Notes: a model not told the origin generated them from the letters alone. A stretch of DNA of 64,000 nt from Galeopsis tetrahit (GCA_963675135.1 OY776130.1:28388001-28452000), one strand, 5' to 3'. Positions 47,182-59,800 are shown, counted from the first letter of the stretch. Numbers and translations are program-made.

Positions 47182-47599
47182 ATAACCTAATTCATTAATT
47201 TAAATGAAAAAGTGATAATATTTATTTAAAAAGTTATGGTCACCCTTGATAAAAATATTATCACTTTTCAACTAAATATTATCACTTTTAGATAGTGATA
47301 TTCCGTTTTTTTTTTTAAAAAAAAGATAATTTACACAAAAAAATTGATATAATCATGTCCACTAACATATAATTCAATTCATTAAATGTGAATGAAAAAA
47401 AATATAATGTTTAAGTAAAAAAAAAAAAAAACCATTTTTATAAAAAATCTTATATTATGTTAAATAAAACAGACAATTAGCTCATTAAAACTAATACAAT
47501 TAATAAAAATAATCACGTCCACTAATATATAATTTCATTTATTAATTTAGAATTGAAAAGTGATTATATTTAAATAAAAAATGATAATGATTAACTAAA

Positions 47600-48180
47600 G
47601 GGTAGGTCTTCTATGAAATTGAGTTGACCAAATCAATGGTCAACCTTTGACTGTTGACTTGGTCAACTTTTTTTGTTATATTTTTATTAAAATGTTTTTT
47701 TTCGGTAATTTTTTATTTTTTTTGTATTTTTTTTAGTGTTACACTTTTCAATTGTCGTGACTTACACTTTTCAATATAATATTTTCAGTTATATTGACGT
47801 ACACTTTTTGGCAATGTTATATTGCACCTTTTAGGATTATAGACATGCACTTTTTAGTAAAATTGTGTTGCACTTTTCAGTTATAAAAACTTACACTTTT
47901 CATTAAAATATTGTGTTGCATTTTTCAGTTATACTGACATGCACTTTTCAATAATATTGTGTTGCACTTTTTCAGTAATATTGTGTTACACTTTTTAGTT
48001 ATAATGACTTACACTTTTCATTAAAAAATTGTGTTGAACTTTTCAATTATAGTGACTTACATTTTTTAATAAAAAATGTGTTGCACTTTTTAATTATAAT
48101 AACTTACACTTTTTGGGGGAAAATGTGGACTTGGTCAACTCGATTCCTTATAAGGAATCGAGTCTATACAAGACTAATCC
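47600..48180. mobile_element. Mutator-type MITE with internal minisatellite, 581 bp
   Basis: Flanked by a perfect 9-bp duplication TTAACTAAA (47591-47599, 48181-48189). Termini GGGTAGGTCTTCTATG and, on the other strand, GGATTAGTCTTGTATAG; GAGTTGACC occurs near both ends in opposite orientation. Confidence 0.78.
47735..48116. repeat. minisatellite, degenerate units of about 40-60 bp
   Basis: Many copies of TTGTGTTGCACTTTTCAGTTAT alternating with GACTTACACTTTTCA, variable in length. It fills most of the 581-bp MITE. Confidence 0.8.
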
Positions 48181-48550
48181 TTAACTAAAACGTGATAGTC
48201 ACTTTTAATAAAAATATTATCACTTTTCAACTAAATATTTATCATTTTTTGAATAGTGATATTCTATTAAGTAAAAGTGACAATAAACTTAAAGATTATT
48301 GTAATTAGTAAAAATAATCGTTTCTATACCATTCTTAGTCTTAAATGCTTGTTGTCAATTGGGCAGTAGAATTTTTAGTCACTCGTTATTAAAAAAGTTA
48401 TATAAAATGTATGTATCAATTTTTTATTAATATTTTTTAAATAAAAAATACAATTAGTTTTAATTAGTTTATAAAAATATAGATTTATATGGTTAATTTG
48501 ATTTATTAACAACATTTAAATAACTGTAGTGAATTGATGGGCTTGGGACA

Positions 48551-50156
48551 TGTTGGGAATAAAATGATTTTGATCTAGATACCAAAACCCCTGATTGATG
48601 ATGTTCAGATTAGTTGAGATAAGCTCAAGTCTAGTTCAGGCAAGTTGTCTCAGTACACTTGAGTATGTAGATTGGTTAAGTGAAAAATCTCAGGAATGTT
48701 GTGAGATTTTAGTGTTCAGGAAAGTTATCCAAAGCTGGAATGTTAGGCAGCTTGATAAGTCTATAGGCCAAAGTTGCTGAACTTTCAAGACAGATTTACC
48801 AAGTGGACAACTTAGCTGAAGAGATCAAGAGCAGTAAAGCAATGCTCATAAATGCAAATGATCAAGACAATTGAAGTACAAAAGATCAAGAGCATTGAAT
48901 GCCAAAGCCCACAGAAGACACATTCAATGAAGCATTTATTGCCAATCATGCCTGAACCAAGCATTGAAGACTTAGAGCATTAAAGAGTGAAACATTGAAT
49001 GAATGTTGGAACATTCTAAATTGCAGCAGGAATGTTCAGGGAGCTTGTCCCATCTGACCGTTGATTGAGTGTAGAGTTTGCCACAAATCAACCTAGGACA
49101 ATGTGCAAATTTGGAAACTGACACAAGTCTTCTCAGCCGCATTTGTCAGAAGTCAACACATTCATTCAAGCAACCATTGAAGAGCCCTTTTACACAGTGG
49201 ATAAAAGGATGTCAAGCTTCATAGCCGTTTCAATGGTGCTGCAAATAGACATATTTGAATTGCTATCCCTCCAACGGTTAGTTGTTCAAATGTGCCTATA
49301 AATACAGAAGTGATCAAAGGGATTCAGTATCCAACTACAAGCTATCAAATTATCATCAATCTTTCAAAGGAAACCAAGTTGTTCTTCAGAATTCCAAGTT
49401 TCCTGAATCACTTCAATTAGCTAAGCCAATCTTTGTAATCATCCAAAGCTTAGCATTGAGATATCCTAAGCCTTTACACTGTTCTTATTGTAAAGGATAT
49501 CTCTACTAGTTGGAACCAAACCTCAAGCCTTATCTCATTTAGTGAAGAGAGTGTTTGTTGTAGAAGTGAGGAGTTAAGAACTGTTAGAGTGAAACACAGT
49601 CTTAACTCAGAGAGATTGAGCACTAGGACTCAGATTATCCTAGGGATCAAAGCACTAAGAGAGTGTTGTTGATCAGTGCACCTTGGCACTATAAAACAAG
49701 TTAATTCCATTGTGAAGGAATTATCCTGTTTAATCAGGGAAAGTGGATGTAGGAGCTTGAGTCTCTGAACCACTATAAACTTGTGTGCCATTTACTTACT
49801 GCATTCTTTATTGCACTAACACTCAAACATATTTTAAAGGAGCAAAAGTCAGTAAGTGAGAAAATCTGCTTTGGACAAAGTCCTTGATAACTGTATCTTT
49901 TCAGAAATCAACTTGGAGTATTTCTTTAAGTCAAAGGCCAACCACATTCCGCACTTAGAAACTCTTTTAGATATTTAGCCAACTGATCACTCAATAGTAA
50001 TCAGTAGGACAAGTATCTATCAAAGTTCTCACTCAGGCCAGTTGTGAGACAACCTGCCTGATAAGACCAGTTTTGCAAAAGAAAAGAATTTGCATACACA
50101 AGTGCATTCCCCCCCCCCCCCCATACACTTGTGTCATACTCCACCAAGGACCAACA
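48551..50156 (+). repeat. Copia B 5' LTR, 1,606 bp
   Basis: TGTTGGGAATAAAATG to GACCAACA. Contains a TATA box at 49297-49304 and a run of 14 C at 50109-50122, compared with 6 C in the other LTR. The C-run accounts for the whole 8-bp length difference. Confidence 0.96.
49297..49304 (+). promoter_or_regulatory. TATA box of Copia B LTR
   Basis: TATAAATA within CCTATAAATACAGAAG, the probable core promoter for the genomic RNA. The same site is at 62170-62177 in the 3' LTR. Confidence 0.65.
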
Positions 50157-50158
50157 AG

Positions 50159-50170
50159 TGGTATCAGAGC
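50159..50170 (+). promoter_or_regulatory. Copia B primer-binding site
   Basis: TGGTATCAGAGC, complementary to initiator Met-tRNA, two bases after the 5' LTR. Confidence 0.95.
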
Positions 50171-50294
50171 AGGGGTTCATAGACCACTGCTTCTGAAAAT
50201 TATTGATTTTCAAAATCACATTTTCTGTGGTCACTGAACTGATCCAAATTTCTGAAAAACCTATCTTTGTTTATCCTATATTATTTCTGTTGAA

Positions 50295-52598
50295 ATGGCT
50301 AACAATGCAGTTCCAGGAGATGCTGTCAACACCATCAACAACATGGGTCCAAATCAAGTCAATCATATTTCTCATCACAAACTGCCAATGTTCTCAATTG
50401 AGAACTATGATTTCTGGAAGATCAGGATGAGAGCACATCTTGCTTGCCAGCATGATGAGATGCTTAAAGTTATCACTAGAGGGCCTTTCACATTCACAAA
50501 AGCAAACCCTAAGCTCACTGATGCTCAGAAAGCAGATCCAAGGGAGTTGCTGCCAAAAGATGAAGATGACTTTACAGCTGAGGAAAGAAAAAGGCACAAC
50601 CTGAACTACATTGCCATGAACACATTCTACCAGACCATTCCAGATGCATTGATGGGAAGAGTGTATCACTGCACATCAGCTAAAGAGATTTGGGACACCT
50701 TAGCACTTATGTGTGAAGGTACCCAAAAGATCAAGGAGAATAAGCTTCAAGTGGCTATCCAAAAATATGAACAATTCTCTATGGAAGCCAATGCAACTAT
50801 TGATCATCTTGATGGCAGATTCACTGACATCATGAATGAGATAAACTCTCTTGGCAAGTTCTATGCCAAAAGAGAGGTTGCTTTGAAAATTCTGAGAAGT
50901 CTCACATCCAAATGGGACATATATTCTATCATGATGCAAAATACAAGCAATCTTGACAACATGCCAATGCAGCAAGTATTCTCTGAACTCAAAGCATATG
51001 AGTTTGATCTAAACAGAAAGAAGGTGCATGAAGATCCATCCTACTCAAACAAAGGTGTTGCCTTCAAAGCTGCTGAAACAGAAAAGAAGAATACACAAAG
51101 ATCCTCTCAATCTGTTTCAAAATCTGAAATAAAGGTGGAGCTGGCACTCATGGCTAGGAGATTTGAGAAGCTCAACTCCAGATTTGGTAGATACAAGAAG
51201 TTCTACCAAGACAACAGAACCAGAAGGAGATTCAGTTCTCCTGACAACAAATCAGAGGACAAAGTCTCTGATGAAAAGAAAGAAGACAGATATGCTGATA
51301 AGAAGAAATTCAGCAAAGCTGAACCATCATCATCAAGGAGGAAGGAGTCCTCTAGCAAGAAGAATGATGATGACGATGTGTGTTATAACTGCCAGAAAAA
51401 GGGTCACTTTCAGTATGATTGTCCTGACCTTAGTACCAAAGAAAGAAAGGAAAGGAAGAACAAAAGAGACAAGAGGATGAACAACAGGAAAGCCATGATA
51501 GCTAGAGATTCAGCAAGTGAAGAGAGTGTCTACTCTTCTGATGATGGATTGTTCTCCAACAGTGACAGTGATGATGACTGTCAAATGGCATTTGAAAATG
51601 ATGAGGTATGTTCATCTTCTAGTTCTTCTAATTCTTCAAATGACACACATGAGTCCAGTGAAATCCCCTTAAAACTCAACTTTGTAAAGTTATTTGAGGA
51701 TTTCACCAGGCTAAGAGAAGTATGCAATATGGCACTTAGAGAAAATGAGCTACTGAATTCGAAAGCTCAAACTCCCAACCTTCCTGAACCAGAGTTTGAC
51801 ATTAAATCAACTGAGTTGTATCAGCAGACTGTGAGAGAACATGAGGAAATGTCTCTCAAAGTCTCTGAACAACAAAAGTTGATTGATGATCAAGAACTGG
51901 CCTTGAGGAAAAAGGAATTTGATCTTAGAATTCTTCAAGCCAAATTTGACAATCTCTCAAGTGAATTTGATACTCTAAAATTGAGTGAGGGGAGCTTAAA
52001 AATGAAAATGTCTGCCTTGAACAAATCTGCTAAGGCAATAGAGGAAATTCAAGGATTTCAAAGACCATTTGCTCAAAAGGGTGGATTAGGCTATAATCCA
52101 TTTGAACCCTCACCTGGTCTTAGTATTGCCTCATCAAGCAATTCTAAGATGACTTTTGTAAGATCAGTGGCACAACAAAATGAAATAGAAGTAAACCAAC
52201 CACTAATCAAGGATAAGGGTAAAGGAATTTTTATACCAACTCAAGTAAATAATGTCCCTAAACCCATACCTAAGGAAAAGGCTAAAGGCACTGTTTACAG
52301 GAGAAATGAGGGTCAGAAAGGTAGAACCAATGGAAGGCCAACCTATCTGAATCCTAATCAGAGAAGTTGTCCAAAATCTGTTCAGAAAAGGCCAACTCAA
52401 ATAAGGCAACCTCAACTGAATGGACTAAGGCCAATCCCCTCTGACAGGTATAAAACATTCAGGAAGCCTGGACCTTACTTGCCAAATGGAAAAGGCCATT
52501 CAAAACCCTATCCTCAAAGGTCTTACCAAGCTGCACCTAAGTCTAGTAACTTCAGGAGAAATGTCCCAAAGAAATTCACAAACACTCCTGAACCTTAA
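50295..52598 (+). CDS. gag: Copia B Gag polyprotein
   Basis: A 767-residue capsid/nucleocapsid protein that packages element RNA. The ATG at 50295 is the first good start after the primer site. Residues about 30-260 are the UBN2-type retrotransposon Gag domain (YDFWKIRMRAHLACQ, CTSAKEIWDTLALMCEGT). A CCHC knuckle CYNCQKKGHFQYDC lies at about 363-376. A Ser/Asp-rich acidic stretch follows, then a coiled-coil segment (about 480-585) and a basic Pro/Gln-rich tail. It stops with TAA at 52596-52598. A further 58 codons in another frame to 52776 (VSHFESIRLIRQIWVPKG) look like the normal Gag C-terminus, so a frame change near 52500-52600 is likely. Confidence 0.92.
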   Translation: MANNAVPGDAVNTINNMGPNQVNHISHHKLPMFSIENYDFWKIRMRAHLACQHDEMLKVITRGPFTFTKANPKLTDAQKADPRELLPKDEDDFTAEERKRHNLNYIAMNTFYQTIPDALMGRVYHCTSAKEIWDTLALMCEGTQKIKENKLQVAIQKYEQFSMEANATIDHLDGRFTDIMNEINSLGKFYAKREVALKILRSLTSKWDIYSIMMQNTSNLDNMPMQQVFSELKAYEFDLNRKKVHEDPSYSNKGVAFKAAETEKKNTQRSSQSVSKSEIKVELALMARRFEKLNSRFGRYKKFYQDNRTRRRFSSPDNKSEDKVSDEKKEDRYADKKKFSKAEPSSSRRKESSSKKNDDDDVCYNCQKKGHFQYDCPDLSTKERKERKNKRDKRMNNRKAMIARDSASEESVYSSDDGLFSNSDSDDDCQMAFENDEVCSSSSSSNSSNDTHESSEIPLKLNFVKLFEDFTRLREVCNMALRENELLNSKAQTPNLPEPEFDIKSTELYQQTVREHEEMSLKVSEQQKLIDDQELALRKKEFDLRILQAKFDNLSSEFDTLKLSEGSLKMKMSALNKSAKAIEEIQGFQRPFAQKGGLGYNPFEPSPGLSIASSSNSKMTFVRSVAQQNEIEVNQPLIKDKGKGIFIPTQVNNVPKPIPKEKAKGTVYRRNEGQKGRTNGRPTYLNPNQRSCPKSVQKRPTQIRQPQLNGLRPIPSDRYKTFRKPGPYLPNGKGHSKPYPQRSYQAAPKSSNFRRNVPKKFTNTPEP

Positions 52599-52772
52599 GA
52601 CTAACACTTATACACAGAAGCCACCCAAGGCATTTAAGGGTCAAACTGTGTATGTAGATGTAAATGGAAACCAAGTCAGTCACTTTGAGTCAATCAGACT
52701 AATCAGACAGATTTGGGTTCCAAAAGGTACAACTAACCCTCTAGGACCCAACACTCAAAGGGTACCTAAATT

Positions 52773-55700
52773 TTGACTTTGCAGGGCTGCAAGGACCACA
52801 AGAAGAAGAGAAGCATCAACAAGAAAACAGCATGGTACTTGGACAGTGGATGTTCAAGACACATGACTGGAAACAAGGAGTTTCTCTCAGATTTCATAGA
52901 AAATGATGGTCCTTCAGTAACCTTTGGAGACAGCTCTCAAGGGATCACAAGAGGTTATGGTACATTAAACATTGGTAGTGTTAAAATTACTGATGTCTCA
53001 TATGTCCTAGGCCTAAAATATAACTTGCTGTCTATAAGTCAAATTTGTGATAAATGATATTGTGTTGAATTTGCACCAAATGAATGTACTATCAAAAATA
53101 AATCAACACAACAGGTGCTACTAACAGGGGTGAGAAAGGGAAATGTCTATTTTGCAGATTGGAGCAAAACCCCTGAAGCAGTTTGTCTTGTTGCCAAAAG
53201 CACAAGTGAGCAAAGCTGGCTGTGGCACAAAAGACTAAACCACCTGAACTTCAAAACCATCAACAAGATTGCAAGAAACTCTCTAGTTAAAGGTCTGCCA
53301 AATCAAGTGTTCACCAAAGAACATATATGCCAGCCATGTCAGGAAGGAAAGCAGATCAAAGCTTCATTTAAAGGAAAGCCTGTCATCTCAACTGAGAGAG
53401 TTCTTCAACTACTGCATATGGATTTATTTGGACCAATAATCCCAGTGAGTATAAATGGAAGAAAATATGCTTTAGTTGTTGTTGATGATTTTTCCAGGTA
53501 CACTTGGGTAGTATTCTTGCTGAATAAAAAGGAGACCCAAGTCAAGCTACCTGAATTGATGATGAGATTAAGCAATGAAAAGGGCCTAAGCATTGTCAAG
53601 ATCAGATCAGACAAAGGCACTGAATTCATAAACTCATACATCAATGAGTACTGCAGCAAGAATGGCATCACTCATGAAACTTCAGCAGCTAGAACACCTC
53701 AACAAAATGGGGTTGCTGAAAGAAGGAACAGGACCTTGAAAGAGGCAGCAAGAACCTTGATTGCTGAATCCAAACTGCCTAAAAGGTTCTGGGCTGAAGC
53801 CATTAGCACTGCATGTCACACTCAGAACAGGTCCTTAATCACCAAAGGACAAGGTAAAACCCCATATCAAATATGGAAAGGTAGATTGCACACTGTTGCT
53901 TATTTTCACATATTTGGTTGTAAGTGTTTCATTCACAATAATGGGAAAGAGCAATTGAAAGCTTTTGACAGCAAAGCTGATGAAGGAATATTTGTTGGAT
54001 ATTCACAAATCAGCAAGGCTTACAGAGTTTACAATTGCAAAACTCTTATTGTGGAAGAAACACCTCATGTTGTGTTTGATGAATCTATTGATGAGTTCAG
54101 GGATAGAAACCTGAATATTGATGAGATAACACAAAGAACAACCAGACTAAGGCTTCAAAGCAAGGAAACAGTGTTTGTAGATATTGCCCAACCTGAACTG
54201 CATGATAATCAGAAGCTGGACAACCTACCTGATAGCAATCAACCTGAAGTCAACCATCCTGAAGGTGAAATTGAACTGACTGACCCCATCCCAGTTCAAA
54301 ACCAGGTAACAACTACCAATGAAGAAGCAGGCAATGCTGAGGTAGTAAATGGATCCAATATTCAAGGGGGAACCAATGAAAATGTCAACTTATCTGACAA
54401 TGAGGACAATACCCCTGAATATGATCATGAACTTGATCCTTCAATTAACTTTCCTGAATTTAATGAATCTAGTGATCCAACTTCAGATGAGGACAATCCT
54501 CCTGAAGGGATCAGGTCTAGAAGGACTTGGTTGCAAGACCACCCATCTAGCCTGATACTTGGTAATCCAAGCGAAGGGATCAAAACTAGAAGATTTCATG
54601 GAGAAAGTGCTTTGTTTTGTTGTTTCCTTTCAGAACAGGAACCAAAAGACATTGAGGAAGCACTACAAGATACCAACTGGATCATAGCTATGCAAGAGGA
54701 GCTGAACCAGTTTACCAGAAATGAAGTATGGGAGCTGGTAGATAGGCCAACTCATCAAGATGTCATTGGAACCAAATGGGTGTTCAAAAATAAGAAAAAT
54801 GAAAATGACATCATTGTGAGGAACAAAGCAAGACTGGTGGCCAAGGGATATTGTCAATCTGAAGGGATTGATTATGATGAGACCTTTGCTCCAGTGGCCA
54901 GACTTGAGGCAATCAGGCTCTTCTTAGCATATGCAGCTCACATGAGATTCAAGGTTTATCAAATGGATGTGAAGAGTGCATTTCTCAATGGGGTGCTCAA
55001 AGAAGAAGTATATGTGGAACAGCCCCCAGGCTATGAAGATGGAGACAAGGTGTACAGATTGAAGAAAGCTCTCTATGGCTTAAAGCAAGCTCCAAGAGCT
55101 TGGTATGACACCTTATCACAGTTTCTCTTAGATCATGGTTTTGTCAAAGGCACTGTTGACAGAACCTTGTTCAGAATCTGTGAAGGAGAAAATATCTTGT
55201 TAGTCCAAATCTATGTGGATGACATTATATTTGGATCTCCAAATGAGAGGCTGTGTGAGAAGTTCTCAAAACTCATGCAGAGCAAATTTGAGATGTCCAT
55301 GATGGGATTGATGAATTTCTTCTTAGGACTTCAAGTCACTCAATCAAAGAAGGGAATATTCATCAATCAGGCTAAGTACACAAGGGACATGATCAAGAAA
55401 TTTGGATGTGCTACAAGCAAGCCAGTCAGAATTCCTATGAATACTAATTGGAAAATGGATCCTGATGGAAGTGGAGAGTCAACAAACTCCACTAACTACA
55501 GGGGAATCATAGGATCCTTGCTATATCTCACTGCAAGCAGGCCTGACATCACATTTGCAGTTGGAGTGTGTGCAAGATTCCAAGCCAATCCAAAGAAGAG
55601 TCATCTTGATGCTGCCAAGAGAATCCTAAGATATCTCAAGGGAACTGAGAATCTTGGATTGTGGTATCCAGCTGATGACAACATTGAGCTCACTGGATAT

Positions 55701-56168
55701 TCAGATGCAGACTATGGAGGATGCAGAATTGACAGAAAATCCACCTCTGGAACATGTCAATTCTTGGGCAGCAAGCTTATCTCATGGTTCTCCAAGAAGC
55801 AAAACACAGTTGCAACTTCAACAACTGAAGCAGAATATGTAGCAGCTGGAAGTTGCTGTGCTCAGATACTTTGGCTCAGGCAACAACTTAGAGACTACAA
55901 AGTCATCTCAGATGAAGTGCCAATATTCTGTGACAACAACAGTGCAATTGCCATCTCACAGAATCCAGTGCTCCACACCAGATGCAAGCATGTGGATATC
56001 AAACATCACTTCATAAGGGATCATGTGGAGAAGAAAGATATCAAGCTTGTCAAAATTCACACTGATAAGCAAAAAACTGATATCTTGACTAAGCCTCTAG
56101 CTGAAGCAAGATTCTTGAAATTGTCAGCTGAATTGGGCTTACTTGATCCAGGCAAGATGGAGAAATAA
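52773..56168 (+). pseudogene. pol: Copia B Pol: protease, integrase, RT, RNase H (one stop)
   Basis: One frame throughout with a single TGA at 53055-53057. The protease has AWYLDSGCSRHMTG with the active D-S-G. The integrase zinc region has LWHKRLNHLN and ICQPCQEGKQ, and its core has LLHMDLFGPI, IRSDKGTEF and TPQQNGVAERRNRTLKEA (D, D, E). The RT has FQ-type VYQMDVKSAFLNG and catalytic QIYVDDIIFGS. RNase H has YSDADYGGCRIDRKSTSG and STTEAEYVAAGS. It ends GLLDPGKMEK. It starts in a different frame from the Gag tail and overlaps its stop, so a recoding step would normally be needed. The stop falls between protease and integrase. Without it, pol would be full length at about 1,130 residues. Confidence 0.94.
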
Positions 56169-56842
56169 GGAGAGAAAGCTCATATGAAGGGGGAAGTTCA
56201 CTAAGAAGAACTTCAGCAAAGTTGACCAACCTCACTGATGCAATCAGCCAAAGAGGGAAACTCAGCAAAGTTGTCCCTATGATGGTCAGCAATGTTGGTC
56301 AGGAGCTTTGTCCAAGTGGGAGCCAGTCAGCAACTTTGGGACCCACTCAGGCAAAGTTCATCAGGCAGTTTGACCTTCACAGAAACCAAAGCACATCTCA
56401 GGATGTTTGTCCGAGTTAATTAGATAATCATTGCTATTTTTAGCATTGATTAGACATTTAAAAGGTTTCTTGGTCTAAGAGTAGGCCATTTTAGGATGGA
56501 GTGTGCTATAAAGATTTTTACCACCAAAAAGGCAAATCAGCATTTAATGCAAAATCTTAATTGAGATTTCATGAATTCTTGAGCCATCATCAAGATCATT
56601 GATTTGCATTAAACTTCCATCAAACCGCCTAGTGCCCACTACCCTACTTTATTCAATTGGTTTTTACTATTACCCACTACCACTTTCTATTAACCAGCGG
56701 TTAATAAACTCCCCACATATATAAACTCCTCGGTTTTACTTTCATCCTCACGCACTCATATTTTTCAAACTCTTAAGATTTTCAAAAAACCTCTCAAACC
56801 TGCAACTACTCTCCAAAAACCTATCCAATTCTCATATTATCC
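56169..56842 (+). promoter_or_regulatory. spacer upstream of third ORF with TATA-like site
   Basis: Non-coding. CATATATAAACTCC near 56715-56728 lies about 115-125 bp before the ATG of the third ORF, followed by a C/T-rich leader and ATCCATGG start context. This layout resembles a plant core promoter and 5' leader. Confidence 0.45.
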
Positions 56843-59800
56843 ATGGCACCCAAAATCAAAAGAGAAGAACTTGTATATTTCAATGACTCCTCATTGGACA
56901 TTGATTTCTCCTATCTCAATAATCCAAACTCTCTTTGGTTTGAAAAATTAGTGGCTTTTGATAGCCCAGATACAGAAGTACATCCTGTACTCCATTGGCT
57001 TAGGGAAGCAGGCCTGGAAAAGTTTCTTGGCACCAAGCCTGATTCATGCCTGAATCCATTCATGGCAGAGTTCTTTGCCCATCTCAGATGGAAGGGCAAG
57101 AAGGGTGATGTGTGCACTAAGCTCACATATGCTGAGGAAGATGAAGAAGAAGAAAGCCAACACACCATCATCTTCACTACAGAGGATTTGGATGCTAGCT
57201 TTGGACTACCATCAGAAGGCCAGAACCCAGAAATGTACAAGGAAGGAGATGATCAGGAGTTCTACTATCCATGGATGATAGAACCAAAGAAACTTGTAAG
57301 TGCTCAGAACAAGAACACATTAAAGCCTTTTTATAGGCATTTGTTTGATTGTGTTGTGAAAAGCTTGTTGAGCCATTCTGGAAGTGTTGAACAAGTAAGT
57401 ATGCCAAAACTGAAGGTCATGGCTGCTGTGATTGACTCTGCTGAGAAGAGAGTCAAGTTTGACTGGAAAAGCTTTATCTTGGCCAAGATGATGAATGAGA
57501 AGTTCAAGTTTAAGGAGGTGAAACACCACAAGGTGGTAGTAGATGGAAGACTTCAGTTCTGCACAAGAGCCAGCCTGCTCTTGGAAAGATTTGCCCATTA
57601 CACCCATCTTCAAGCAAAGCCAAAGCCTTTTCCTGCACAAAAGGTGATGTTCAGAAAGTTGTCTTCTAAGACAGAAAAGAGAAAGCAGGAGGCTGCCTCC
57701 AAGAAAGCTGTTGCAGTTGTTCCAGCAACAAGAGCCTCTCCAAGAAAGAGGAAAGCCCAACCACCAAAAGCTCAGCCAAAGATGAAAAGGATGAAGAAGA
57801 TTCTGAGTGAATCTTCACCAGAAAGCCGGTCAAGAAGTGGAGGAGCCACTTCAGAGGAGATTGAGAAAGCTGCTGATGAAGGAGTCAACCCCCCTGAAGA
57901 GGGTGAAGAATTCAGAGAGGTTGTCCCTTTACAGCCTGAAAGTGTAACAGAATTCAGGGATCTTGACCAGCCAACAAGATCTGAAAGGAGGAGAAGAATC
58001 ATCAAGACTTCTGAGAAGCAGAAGTTGATGGAAGAGGAGAAGAAGAAGAAAGAGTTCTTATGAGGGGATGCTGAGGCAGATTGCCAAGGCCAATGTGGAT
58101 GAATTATATCCAGGGTTGAAGGATTATCCTAGGCTCCAACAACAGTTCTATGATCTAAGAGCTCTTGTTGAGATCAAGGATAGAACTATGGTGGAAATAG
58201 CTCAGGCTATTCAGGATAAAGGAGCAAGCTGGTGGCAGGTTGAAGAGAACAGGCTCTTGCATTTTGCAAATGTGAAGAAATCCAGTGTGTTGACCACTGA
58301 GGCCCTGTTTTGCACCATTGTTCATGAGAAGGTGCTTGCTGAGAGAGAAAGAATTGCACAGGGACTCAGGCACCCTGATAGCCCATCTGATGATGATAAT
58401 GATGATGATGATGATAACACCAATCCCAACCCTCCAGGCCTCAACTCTGCTCAGGTACATTACTTGACCTATCATTCTGAAAAGGACTCTGATCATTCAG
58501 AGGAGTTGACCAAAGATGGTGACTCAGTCCAAGATGCATTGGCCAAGGATGGTTCTCTTGAACCTGAGGCACAGCTTGACAATGTTGACACTTCCATGGG
58601 AGAAGCTAGTTTGGCTAAAGCCTCATCAATGTCAGGACAGTTGGACATTGACCAGCCTTTAGTCATTCAGGATGACTCAGTGGCCTTGGGATGCCCAAGC
58701 ATTGTGATCTCCCAACAACTGCCCTCTGTGGATCCTGTTGAGGATATAGAGGTGTCAGGTTTAGGAATGGAAGGAGTTGAAAAGGCTGATAGTGGTGAAA
58801 ACTCAGAGGGAGATGATGGTGAGGATTGTGTGATTACAGGTTCCCTGAGTGCACCACAAAAAGAGGGAGATGAGGTAGAAATATTGGGTGCAGCCCAATA
58901 TGAGAGTCAGGCAATTCTTCAAGTCAAATCTGAACTTGATGAATCCCTTAGTGAAAGGAGGCCTGATTCTCAAATGAATGTGAGTCCATCTGAAATGAAT
59001 ATTGAAGAAAAGAATTTAGTTGAAAATGAGAGAGAAGGTGCTGATGTATCAGGCCTTATGGGAGAAAGAAAAAATGAGGGTGTTGAGGGAGATTTTTCTA
59101 ACACTCTTAGTTTTGCAGATTCTGTTGCTGTCACAATTGAGCAAATTTTTGCAGATGCTTCCCTTACAGATATACCTGTAGATGCTGATATTGATCTTGA
59201 AGCAGTTTCAGCCAATGTATCGACACTAAACAAGATGTACTTTGAGCAAGCCAACACCACTGAAGCTGGTTTCCAAATTGTTACTCAAACTGCATCCATC
59301 ATTGAAGAACAATCAGAGAAGTTGGATACTTTGGTCAGGGAAGTTGGTAAGGCACATGCAGCAACAATTGATACCCTAGATGGCCAAGGAAAGACTCTAG
59401 CCTCTGTGGAGATGAGGCTAACTGGCTCAGAGGAGGTGATCCTGCCCACATTGGATGCAAGAATCTGTGGAGTTGAAACTGGACTGCAAACAGTTTCAAC
59501 TGAAGTGACAAAGGCCAAGGATGCTATGGGTAAATTCACAAGATCTGTGAAGAAAGAGCAGCAGGGTCTCAAAGATTTGTACAAGCATAATGTGAAAGCC
59601 TTGAGAAAAACAATCAAGGATGCTTTAAGGCAGAGGACAGCAGCCCAGAGGAAGAAGGCTGAAGAATTGAAAGCTGCAATGGTGAAGGAGGCTGCTGAGA
59701 AGTTCACTGTTGAACTTATGGCCAAAATGTCTGATCAAGTTGTGGCCAACCTCACTGAACAACTTCAGGCCAAACTTGATCAATCACTGAAAACCACATT

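Larger units (their letters stand above)
47182..48335. repeat. irregular tandem array, right half
   Basis: Continues the array of 27700-29819: CCACTAACATATAATTCAAT at 47359 and CCACTAATATATAATTTCAT at 47519 are successive units about 160 bp apart. Interrupted by a MITE at 47600-48180. Confidence 0.72.

Noticed and set aside
48595..48780. 61- and 75-residue ORFs duplicated in both Copia B LTRs
   Set aside because: They lie wholly in LTR sequence and have no family resemblance.
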